This document shows positions 6,698 through 14,100 of a stretch of 20,390 nt of DNA, piece by piece. The notes beneath the pieces were generated by a model that was not told the origin of the DNA, did not search any database, and saw only the letters and a list, made by a program, of their open reading frames with translations. Position numbers and translations under genes: made by a program. Origin of the DNA: Alphaproteobacteria bacterium (lineage in GTDB: Bacteria > Pseudomonadota > Alphaproteobacteria > Caulobacterales > Maricaulaceae); the NCBI GenBank assembly GCA_030428405.1, contig JAUIEH010000008.1, positions 1 through 20,390 on the forward strand. Direction: 5' to 3'. Numbering within the stretch: position 1 is the stretch's first letter; each line of letters starts with the position of its first letter.

Positions 6698-7398
6698 CGG
6701 CGCAAATCTACCTGCGTCGGTCAGCGCAGGAGGCGAAGATAGAAGGCTTCGGCGCCAAGCAATTGCTCGCCTGCTATGAACGCGGCGTCTTCCCCATGGC
6801 GGACTCGCGCGGGGACCCGCGCATCTTTCTGCTCGACCCGGATGAACGCGGCGTCCTGCCGCTCGACAAGTTCCACATCGCCAAACGTCTCGCCCGCACG
6901 GTCCGCCAGGACGTTTTCCGCGTCACCGCCGATCGCGACTTTCCAGCCGTCGTGGACGCTTGCGCAGCGCCTGCGCCGGGCCGCGAGGACACCTGGATCA
7001 ATGACCGCATTGTCAGTCTCTACACAGAGCTTCACGAGCGCGGCGACGCCCATTCCATCGAAGTCTGGGCAAGCGACGGCGCGCTGGTCGGCGGACTTTA
7101 CGGCGTGCGTCTGGGGGCTGCGTTTTTCGGCGAGAGCATGTTCTCGATCGCGCGCGACAGCTCAAAGGTTGCGCTCGTCCATCTCGTCGCCCGCCTGATA
7201 AAAGGCGGCTTCAAGCTGCTGGACGCGCAATTCATCACCCAGCATCTGCGCCAGTTCGGCGCCGTTGAAATCGGACGCGCGGACTATCACGCCAAGCTCG
7301 ACGACGCGCTGTCGCGGCGCGCGGACTTCTTCGCGGCGGGAGCGGCGATGAGCGGGGCTGAAGCGCTCGCGCTCATCAAAGAGGCTCAGGCGGACTAG
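6676..7398 (+). CDS. aat: Leucyl/phenylalanyl-tRNA-protein transferase (start codon uncertain)
   Basis: Aat transfers Leu or Phe from aminoacyl-tRNA to proteins with N-terminal Lys or Arg, marking them for ClpS/ClpAP degradation (N-end rule). Family signatures are LLACYERGVFPMADSR, HIAKRLARTVR, DTWIND, the central GGLYGVRLGAAFFGESMFS, LLDAQFITQHLRQFGA, and a DAQF-type core. The only canonical codon upstream of the conserved part is GTG 6676, which overlaps accC by 22 bases and has little RBS. A perfect AGGAGG at 6728-6733 stands 5 bases before ATA 6739, exactly where homologues usually start, about nine residues before the LLxxYxxG motif. Initiation at ATA would give 219 residues, close to the usual alphaproteobacterial length. 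I kept the canonical coordinate but think 6739 is the more likely start. It is last in the aroQ-acc cluster. Confidence 0.9.
   Translation: MACSASLTAQIYLRRSAQEAKIEGFGAKQLLACYERGVFPMADSRGDPRIFLLDPDERGVLPLDKFHIAKRLARTVRQDVFRVTADRDFPAVVDACAAPAPGREDTWINDRIVSLYTELHERGDAHSIEVWASDGALVGGLYGVRLGAAFFGESMFSIARDSSKVALVHLVARLIKGGFKLLDAQFITQHLRQFGAVEIGRADYHAKLDDALSRRADFFAAGAAMSGAEALALIKEAQAD
6728..6733 (+). promoter_or_regulatory. Perfect Shine-Dalgarno sequence in front of a non-canonical ATA codon (aat)
   Basis: AGGAGG is followed by five bases (CGAAG) and then ATA at 6739-6741, in the aat frame. There is no ATG, GTG or TTG at a usable distance in that frame. The position matches the expected Aat N-terminus, so this element probably sets the true start. 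Confidence 0.6.
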
Positions 7399-7427
7399 AA
7401 CCGCTCAGCCAACCGTCTGAACCAGGA

Positions 7428-8033
7428 TTATTCGCCCGTCGGCGGTTCGATCGGCGCATCATCGCCGAGGTCTTCGGTGTTGACCTCGCGGCGCGCGATA
7501 TTTTCAGGCGGCGGCTCGTCATCGCCCCGGCACCCTATGGGCCAGACGTCGAAGACGGGGTGTTCCAGCGGATTGAGTGCGGGATCGGAGGCGAACATCC
7601 AGCCTGAGAAAATCTGTTCGCGGCGCGCATCCGCGCCGCCAGTGGCGGCCACGCCCTCCGCGACGCGGTCATAGATGTCGAGCGCGACGAAAGTCTCAGG
7701 CGGTTCTTCGGGCGGACGCCGGCGGCAATAATGCACCTGGATCGTGAGCGACCCGAAGGTCACTTCCTCGCCGATGCGCGCTGTGAAGTCGCGCGTCGTC
7801 GCCGTCACCTTGTCGAGACCGCGCAGGACGGCGTAATCGCCCGGCGCAGAAGTCGGGCCTGCGTCCTCAAACGCATCGATGCCGAACGGATCGCTGTCCT
7901 CCATCGCGCCTTCGGCGGCGTCCGCAGCGGCTGCTTCCGGCGCATCCGCGTCGGGCTCGTCCGTCAATTGGGCGAGCGCGCTCCAGCCGATGAGCGCTGC
8001 GGCGCTGACGCCGAGCATGGTTCTGGCGAACAT
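7428..8033 (-). CDS. Exported DUF2155 domain protein
   Basis: This 201-residue secreted or periplasmic protein is of unknown function. MFARTMLGVSAAALIGWSALAQ is a signal peptide. A disordered Ala/Asp/Glu stretch (about 24-65) follows, then the DUF2155 domain (about 68-170). The domain core is recognisable as HYCRRRPPEEPPETFVALD and FSGWMFASDPALNPLEHPV followed by FDVWPIGC. Two cysteines, 103 and 168, sit in the most conserved parts and could form a disulfide. M at 8033 is chosen because GGAG stands 7 bases upstream and the signal peptide starts there; ATGs at 8051 and 8048 are alternatives. It is the last gene of the NDUFA12 - mlaD - DUF2155 run and converges with aat across 29 bases. The association with mlaD and complex I genes is common in this group, but its meaning is unknown. 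Confidence 0.85.
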   Translation of the reverse strand: MFARTMLGVSAAALIGWSALAQLTDEPDADAPEAAAADAAEGAMEDSDPFGIDAFEDAGPTSAPGDYAVLRGLDKVTATTRDFTARIGEEVTFGSLTIQVHYCRRRPPEEPPETFVALDIYDRVAEGVAATGGADARREQIFSGWMFASDPALNPLEHPVFDVWPIGCRGDDEPPPENIARREVNTEDLGDDAPIEPPTGE

Positions 8034-8055
8034 TTCCGATCTCCGCATCATCGCG

Positions 8056-8502
8056 TCAGCCGTCGGTCGAATTGCCCACGAGCTGCATCAGCACGCGCAC
8101 GACGTCGATGGGGCCCTGCACGAACATGAACTCATCGCCCGCGGCAAGGTTCTCAATATCTCCGCCCGGCTCGATCGACAGATAGAGTCCGCCGAGCAGG
8201 CCTTCATTGCGGAAGGATAAGCTGGAATCTGTCGGCAATGAGACGTCGTCGCGCAGGCTCAATCTCACCTGCGCTTCAAAAGTCTGCGGATCGAGCTCGA
8301 TCTCGGTGACGGAGCCGACGCGCACGCCCGACAAACGCACATCCGTGCCCACGCGCAGGCCGTCCACGGCGGGAAAGCGCGCGCGCAGCTCATATCCCGA
8401 GCCGCCGCCGCCTTCCGACAGGCCGAGCGAATAGATCAAAAACGCCGCTGCGATGGCGATGACGACGAAGCCGGCGACGGTTTCGGCGAGCTGGCCGCGC
8501 AT
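8056..8502 (-). CDS. mlaD: MlaD-like MCE domain lipid transport protein
   Basis: MlaD is the inner-membrane anchored, periplasmic hexameric ring of the Mla system that moves phospholipids between the membranes. The 148-residue product has a short cytoplasmic N-terminus, one signal-anchor helix (about 11-29, VAGFVVIAIAAAFLIYSLGL) and a single MCE domain. The MCE domain contains YELRARFPAVDGLRVGTDVR, GVRVGSV and the loop NEGLLGGLYLSIEPG. The C-terminal segment IDVVRVLMQLVG could be the helix that lines the ring pore. The start at 8502 overlaps the NDUFA12 stop (ATGA), showing translational coupling; an upstream ATG at 8529 lies inside NDUFA12 and is less likely. The permease, ATPase and MlaB/C partners are not in the window, so they must be encoded elsewhere. 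Confidence 0.88.
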   Translation of the reverse strand: MRGQLAETVAGFVVIAIAAAFLIYSLGLSEGGGGSGYELRARFPAVDGLRVGTDVRLSGVRVGSVTEIELDPQTFEAQVRLSLRDDVSLPTDSSLSFRNEGLLGGLYLSIEPGGDIENLAAGDEFMFVQGPIDVVRVLMQLVGNSTDG

Positions 8503-8933
8503 CAATTCGAGTCCGCGCCCGGCGTCCACGGCTCATAATCGCCCGTCGCCGCAGCGCGCTCGCCGCCGCGCGCCAGACTGCCCTTCGGCCGATAAGCGTG
8601 CACCGTCCCAGTCAGGTTCGGCGCGTGGGTTTTCTCCCAGGGGCGGCGCGGCATCATCAAGGCGCCGTCCTCGGCGCTGACGCCGGGCGGCTCTGCAAAA
8701 GTGTGGTGCAGCCAGCCATGCCAGTCCGACGGCACGCGCGAGGCGTCGGCATAGCCGTTATAAACGACATAGCGCCGCCGGCGGCCTTCCAGCGACACGC
8801 GGCGGTCTTCGTAATAGCGGTTGCCGAATTCGTCCTCGCCGATGCGGCGCGCGCCGCGCCAGGTCAGATCCCAGAGCGTTCCGAGCGTGGCGCCATTCCA
8901 CCAGGCGAAGAGACGATTAATGAAGCGCAGCAT
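8502..8933 (-). CDS. NDUFA12-like accessory subunit of NADH:ubiquinone oxidoreductase (complex I)
   Basis: This 143-residue protein is homologous to the mitochondrial B17.2/NDUFA12 subunit, an accessory subunit found in alphaproteobacterial complex I near the peripheral arm. Motifs seen are FAWWNGATLGT at the start, GNRYYEDRR (about 38-45), RRYVVYNG (53-60), the signature ASRVPSDWHGWLHH (64-77), and HAPNLTGT (103-110), followed by a disordered tail. ATG 8933 is preferred over 8993 because homologues begin close to the FAWWNGAT motif; its RBS is weak. It is the first of three coupled genes with mlaD (ATGA overlap) and DUF2155, 86 bases downstream of the methyltransferase stop. The nuo operon itself is not in the window. 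Confidence 0.9.
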   Translation of the reverse strand: MLRFINRLFAWWNGATLGTLWDLTWRGARRIGEDEFGNRYYEDRRVSLEGRRRRYVVYNGYADASRVPSDWHGWLHHTFAEPPGVSAEDGALMMPRRPWEKTHAPNLTGTVHAYRPKGSLARGGERAAATGDYEPWTPGADSN

Positions 8934-9019
8934 GGTCGTGATCCCGTGATTGCGCCGGACGATATCGGCGCCCGCGAGCCCCGTCCACTTCAACCATCAA
9001 CCCCACGCCCGCATGCCCC

Positions 9020-9847
9020 TCAGCCCGCTTCCAGCACGAAAACATCAACCGGATGCGAAAGCGCCGGTTCGCCGTCCGCCGCAATGGCGGCGGCGCGAAA
9101 CGTATCCTCGAGCGCAGCACGCAATGGCGGCTCTGCATCGCCGAGCGCTGCTTGAACCGTGAAATCGATCACGGCCTGATCGGCGTCTTCGCCCAGATAA
9201 TAAGAGAGCGGAATAGACGCTTCGATGCGCGAACGGCGCGCCGCCACGCCGGCTTGCGCGAGCAGGCCTGCAAAATCGTCTGCGAAGAAGTCCTCAACGC
9301 CCTGACGCGACCAGAACACTGACGCGATTTCATTCATTGGCGAAAACGGCGCGAGGGCGATGACGGCGACGCCGCCTTCGGCCGTGAAATCGCGAAGACG
9401 CGCAAGATAATGCGCCTTGTTTTCCACGTAATACGCGACATGAATTGATATGACCGCGTCGAAGGGCGCGCCCGGCGCGTAGGTCAGAATATCGGCCAGC
9501 TCGACCACCGCATTTCGCCGCCCCGCCAGCATCTCCTCTAGACGGGCGAGTTCGGCCGCATTCACGTCAATGCCGGTATAAGACGCCAGTTTCTCGCCGA
9601 GCGCGTCGATCAGCGCTGCGTCGAGCTGGCCGCCGCCGCAGCCTGCGCTCAACAGGCTGACTGCGCGACCTTTGCGCGTGACCAACGCCGCGATCTCCTC
9701 AAGGAGGAACGCCCTGAGCAGGCCCTGCTGCGCGCTGACGCTTTCAAAGCGGTTATGCGCTTCGAGGTAGTATTCGCTCGACAGCGCCGCGACCTCTCTT
9801 TGCGAGACCTCTGCACGCAAATTTTCGAGCGCATCACTCAACGTCAT
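9020..9847 (-). CDS. Class I SAM-dependent methyltransferase of unknown substrate
   Basis: This 275-residue protein has a Rossmann-type methyltransferase fold. Motif I is LLSAGCGGGQLDAAL, followed by the acidic strand end YTGIDVN (ribose-binding Asp). VELADILTYAPGAPFDAVISIHV holds motif II and the motif III/post-I region, with a later strand GGVAVIALAP. The N-terminal region has a helical YYLEAHNRFESVSAQQ segment reminiscent of histamine N-methyltransferase-like or small-molecule enzymes, which often bind substrate through such a cap. The C-terminal half (about 175-270) contains likely substrate-specific helices. M at 9847 is preferred because the in-frame upstream extension shows no conserved sequence. 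It is divergent from the membrane protein at 10033 across 185 bases. I do not recognise the substrate. Confidence 0.75.
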   Translation of the reverse strand: MTLSDALENLRAEVSQREVAALSSEYYLEAHNRFESVSAQQGLLRAFLLEEIAALVTRKGRAVSLLSAGCGGGQLDAALIDALGEKLASYTGIDVNAAELARLEEMLAGRRNAVVELADILTYAPGAPFDAVISIHVAYYVENKAHYLARLRDFTAEGGVAVIALAPFSPMNEIASVFWSRQGVEDFFADDFAGLLAQAGVAARRSRIEASIPLSYYLGEDADQAVIDFTVQAALGDAEPPLRAALEDTFRAAAIAADGEPALSHPVDVFVLEAG

Positions 9848-10032
9848 TTTACAATCCGTATACTGTATTATTTGGCGGCGGTTGCAGCTGCGCACCCTGA
9901 CTGCTGGCGCTGCGTCATGCAAACGCCATTGGATTGCGCGATAAGGCGCTATCGGGTTGGGGCGGACGCGCTGGATCGGCTAGAACGACGCCGTGAGAGG
10001 CCAATGACGCGTTGCGTGATGAGGGGTGTGAA
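9848..10032. promoter_or_regulatory. Divergent intergenic region between the methyltransferase and a membrane protein
   Basis: It holds an AT-rich patch unusual for this window at about 9850-9872 (GTATACTGTATTATTT) just upstream of the methyltransferase start, which could be its -10 region or an operator. A small palindrome, CGATA-AGGCGC-TATCG, lies at about 9939-9954. Toward the right end, GAGGGG at 10021-10026 is the ribosome binding site of the membrane protein. No known regulator site is recognised. Confidence 0.4.
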
Positions 10033-10881
10033 ATGAGTCAGGATGACGCGGCGCCGGCGCGCGAGGCGGACCGGCCGGTCACCTTTTTCGGCGCGCTGCG
10101 TGATCTGGGCTTTGTGTCATGGCTGTTCGTCGCGCTGGTCGGCGCGCCGTCCGTCGTCACGCTGGCGCAGACCTTGTCGGATGGCCTCACCCTCAGCGAT
10201 GCGCTGCAATGGCTGATCGACAGCTATAATCAGCTTTTGGCGGCGATGGCGGTGGTCGTTGCGCCGATCGTGCGCGGCATAGCGCGGCTCTTCGCAGATC
10301 TCTTCGGGCTGGACCTCGAAATTCACCCGCATTGGCGTCCGCTCTTCGTGCTCGCTGCGATTTTCGTGTCCGCGAATGCGCGCACGCTGTGGGGCGATAA
10401 CAAGCGCCAGACCGCGGTCGTGTTCGTGATGGTCAGCGTCTTGATGGTGCTGGCCGCGAGCGTCATCGCCGGCCTGACCCGCCCCAACGCGCCATGGTGG
10501 GTGCAAGGCCTGACCGCCGCACAGTTCGTCGCCTTCATATTCGCAGGCTTCGTCATCTCCTATTCGATCGCAAGCGTCGCGTTCGGCTTCGCCCAGCCCT
10601 ACCGCAAGCCGATCATCGCTTATGCGCGGCGCGGCCTGTTTTTCGGCCTCGCCGCCTTCGCCATCGCGGCGGCCGTATCGGTTTCGCCCTATGGCGCGGG
10701 CGGGCGGGCCGGCGTCGCAACGATTTTCGGCGGGCTGTGCGCTTACGGGCTTTATTGGATCTATTACGGCTTCCGCCATCGCGACCGGCCCGAGATCCGC
10801 TTTGGTCTGCGGGTTGTCGGCGGCTTCGTGTTCGCGCTCATCCTCATCGGCGTCGACAAAGCGGCCACCGCCTTCGCTTAG
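10033..10881 (+). CDS. Polytopic membrane protein of unknown function
   Basis: This 282-residue protein with about seven or eight predicted membrane segments is not one I recognise. A short charged N-terminus (MSQDDAAPAREADRP) precedes hydrophobic stretches at about 27-46, 66-84, 104-117, 127-147, 163-187, 199-217, 226-246 and 257-276. Notable loops are TLWGDNKRQT (119-128) between helices, with conserved-looking Trp-Gly-Asp, and QPYRKPIIAYARRG (188-201), a positively charged loop likely to be cytoplasmic. It has no signal peptide of its own and no recognisable catalytic motif. ATG 10033 has GAGGGG 6 bases upstream. It stands alone, divergent from the methyltransferase and 246 bases before nrdJ. 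Confidence 0.75.
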   Translation: MSQDDAAPAREADRPVTFFGALRDLGFVSWLFVALVGAPSVVTLAQTLSDGLTLSDALQWLIDSYNQLLAAMAVVVAPIVRGIARLFADLFGLDLEIHPHWRPLFVLAAIFVSANARTLWGDNKRQTAVVFVMVSVLMVLAASVIAGLTRPNAPWWVQGLTAAQFVAFIFAGFVISYSIASVAFGFAQPYRKPIIAYARRGLFFGLAAFAIAAAVSVSPYGAGGRAGVATIFGGLCAYGLYWIYYGFRHRDRPEIRFGLRVVGGFVFALILIGVDKAATAFA

Positions 10882-10953
10882 CTGGGCGCGCGCGTCTTTA
10901 TCCCAAGAAAGCAGCGCCGGGACGGATTGACGCGGCCGCCATGCTTATTGCAT

Positions 10954-10968
10954 GTTCGCGGTATGTTC
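10954..10968 (+). promoter_or_regulatory. LexA-type SOS box (GTTC-N7-GTTC) upstream of nrdJ
   Basis: GTTC at 10954-10957 and GTTC at 10965-10968 are separated by exactly seven bases. This is the established alphaproteobacterial LexA direct-repeat operator. The box fills the spacer of a loose promoter candidate, TTGCAT at 10948-10953 and TATTCG at 10971-10976, 17 bases apart. Each hexamer matches consensus only three of six. The start of nrdJ is 160 bases further on. LexA binding here is inference from the match. Confidence 0.5.
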
Positions 10969-11015
10969 CATATTCGCCTTGCCGCGACATATGGTAGGCA
11001 GGCGCTGGAATATCG

Positions 11016-11028
11016 GGCGTCAGACGCC
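11016..11028 (+). repeat. Short hairpin in the nrdJ leader
   Basis: GGCGT at 11016-11020 pairs with ACGCC at 11024-11028 around a three-base loop. It lies in the nrdJ leader just before a GAGGA and a minimal open frame, ATG-CTG-CGC-CCG-TGA at 11045-11059. It may be chance in GC-rich DNA. Confidence 0.3.
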
Positions 11029-11127
11029 ATATATTGAGGAATGAATGCTGCGCCCGTGAAGCCGGCGCAGCCGCCGCCAAATGTCCGCGAATCGCGCAAT
11101 TTTTGCGGTTTGCGAGGGGAGCGTCAC

Positions 11128-14100
11128 ATGCATTTTGAACGCCGTCACACCGTTGAAGGCCGCGATCCGTATGAAACGGTGCCCTTCTCCAGGCGTTCCA
11201 GCGAAATCCGCAGCCCCGACGGCGCGGTTATTTTCAGCGCGCCCGACATCGAGGTTCCCGACGGCTGGAGCCAGGTCGCGGTCGACGTGCTCGCGCAGAA
11301 ATATTTCCGCAAGGCCGGCGTGCCCGACGAGGTCTCCCCGGTCGACGAAGACGGCGTGCCGGACTGGCTGCGCCGTTCCCAGCCGACGCAGGGCGCAAGC
11401 AAAGGCGGGGAAAGCTCCGCCAAGCAGGTGTTTGACCGCATGGCCGGCGCCTGGACCTATTGGGGATGGCGCGAAGGCGTATTCGACGCCGAAAGCGATG
11501 CGCAGATTTTCTATGACGAGCTGCGCTTCTTGCTCGCCTCCCAGCGCGGCGCGCCCAACAGCCCGCAATGGTTCAACACGGGCCTGCACTGGGCCTATGG
11601 CATAGACGGACCGGCGCAGGGCCATTTCTATCCCGACGCCAAGACCGGCGAACCGGTGGCGTCGAGTTCCGCGTATGAACGCCCGCAGCCGCATGCCTGC
11701 TTCATACAGAGCGTGCGCGACGACCTCATCAATGAGGGCGGGATCATGGATCTCTGGGTGCGCGAGGCGCGCCTGTTCAAATACGGCTCCGGCACGGGCA
11801 CGAATTTCTCGACGCTGCGCGGGGCCGACGAGGCTTTGTCCGGCGGCGGCGCCTCATCTGGTCTGTTGAGCTTCCTCAAGATCGGCGATCGCGCGGCTGG
11901 CGCAGTGAAATCGGGCGGCACGACGCGGCGCGCGGCCAAGATGGTCATCGTCGATATCGACCACCCAGACATTGAAAACTTCGTCGACTGGAAAATGCGC
12001 GAGGAAAACAAGGCCGCCGCCCTGGCCGCCGGCTCGCGTGTGATGAAACGCCGGCTCGACGCCATCGTGCGCGCCTGCGCCAATTGCGACGGTGCGGACG
12101 AGGATTGTTTCGATCCCAAGCGCAACGCCGCGCTTTCCCGCGAAATCAAGGCCGCCCGCCGCGACGGCGTGCCCGACGGCGCAATCGCCCGCGCCATCGC
12201 CATGGCGCGCCAGGGCGAGACCGACCTTGCGCTCGAGGAGTTCAATGTCGACTGGGACGGCGAGGCTTACGCCACCGTCGCCGGGCAGAACTCCAACAAT
12301 TCCGTGCGCGTCTCAGACGCCTTTTTGCGCGCGGTGGAAGAAGACGCCGACTGGCAGCTCGTGCGCCGCACCGACGGCCTCGCAGCCAAGACCATCCGCG
12401 CGCGCGGGCTCTGGTCGCGCATCGGCAAGGCGGCCTGGTCCTGCGCCGATCCCGGCGTGCAGTTCCACGACACGATCAACGCCTGGAACACCTGTGCGGC
12501 GGACGGTGAAATTCGCGGCTCCAATCCGTGCTCGGAATATATGTTCCTGGATGACACGGCCTGCAATCTCGCTTCAGTCAATCTCGCCGCCTATCTGCAG
12601 GATGACGGCGGCTTTGACGCCGACAGCTTCGCGCATGCCTGCCGGCTCTGGACGGTCGTGCTCGAGATTTCCGTCGCCATGGCGCAATATCCGTCTGCAG
12701 ACATTGCACAGCGCAGCTGGGCCTATCGCACGCTCGGCCTCGGCTACGCCAATCTCGGCGGGCTCCTAATGGCCAGCGCGATCCCCTATGACAGCTATGA
12801 AGCGCGCGCCGCCGCCGGCGCCATCAGCGCGCTGATGACCGCGACCGCTTATCGCGCCTCCGCCGAGATGGCGGCCACGCTCGGACCGTTTCCGGCTTAT
12901 AAGCGCAATTCCGCGCACGCCATGCGCGTCATGCGCAATCACGCGCGCGCCGCTTACGGTGTCGAAGACCCCGAGGAATATGAAGGCCTCGACATCGCGC
13001 CGCGCGCGATCAATCCGCCCGATTGTCCGTTCCCGGGCCTTGCTGAACGCGCGGGCGACGCCTGGCAGGCGCTGCTCGAAGAGGCTGAAGCGCACGGGCT
13101 GCGCAACGCCCAAGCCAGCTGCATCGCGCCCACGGGCACGATCGGTCTGGTCATGGATTGCGACACGACCGGCGTTGAGCCCGATTTCGCTCTGGTGAAA
13201 TTCAAAAAGCTCGCCGGCGGCGGCTATTTCAAAATCATCAACCGCGCCGTGCCTAAGGCGCTGCGCCGGCTGGGTTACGAGGCCGGCCAGATCGCCGATA
13301 TCGAGGCTTACGCCGTTGGTCGCGCGACGCTTTCCGGCGCGCCGCATGTCAATCACGACGCCTTGCGCGCCAAGGGCTTCACCGATCACGAACTCGGTCT
13401 GATCGAAGACGCTGTGAAGGACGCCTTCGACATTCGCTTCGCGTTCAATCGTTGGACGTTGGGCGAAGGCTTTTGCCGCGACGTGCTGGGCCAGAGTGAA
13501 GCCGCAATGGCGGAACCCGGTTTCGATCTGCTCGCGGCGATGGGCTTCACAAACGCTCAGGTCGAGGCCGCCAATATCTATTGCTGCGGGGCCATGACGC
13601 TTGAGGGCGCGCCTCATCTGAAGACGGAGCATCTGCCGATTTTCGATTGCGCCACGCCGTGCGGACGCATCGGCGAACGCGCGCTCTCGGTTGAGGCGCA
13701 TCTCGAAATGATGGCGGCCGTTCAGCCCTTCGTCTCCGGCGCCATCTCAAAAACCGTCAACATGCCCCGCACCGCTGCGATCGAGGACTGCGAGGAAACC
13801 TATTTCCACGCCTGGCGCGCAGGCCTGAAAGCAGTGGCGCTTTATCGCGACGGCTCTAAGTTATCCCAGCCGCTTTCCGGCGCGCTTTATGACGAACAGG
13901 CCGAGGAAGAGGACGAGGCGGAAGAGCGCGCAGCGCCGCGTCCCGCCGTCGAAGCCGCCCGTCGCGTGGTCGAAAAAGTGGTTGAAAAGGTCGTGGTCGA
14001 GCCCGCCTCGCGCCGCCGCCTTCCCGATCGGCGCAAAGGCTATATCCAGAAGGCCATTGTCGGCGGCCACAAAGTCTATCTGCACACGGGCGAGTTTGAC

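Noticed and set aside
10882..11127. Cobalamin riboswitch ahead of the B12-dependent reductase
   Set aside because: No B12-box-like sequence or matching fold is seen in the leader, only one short 5-bp hairpin. An enzyme that uses B12 would also not be expected to be switched off by it.
12766..13701. Minus-strand open frame of 311 residues inside nrdJ
   Set aside because: It is a shadow of the conserved nrdJ catalytic region, with no RBS or domain support.
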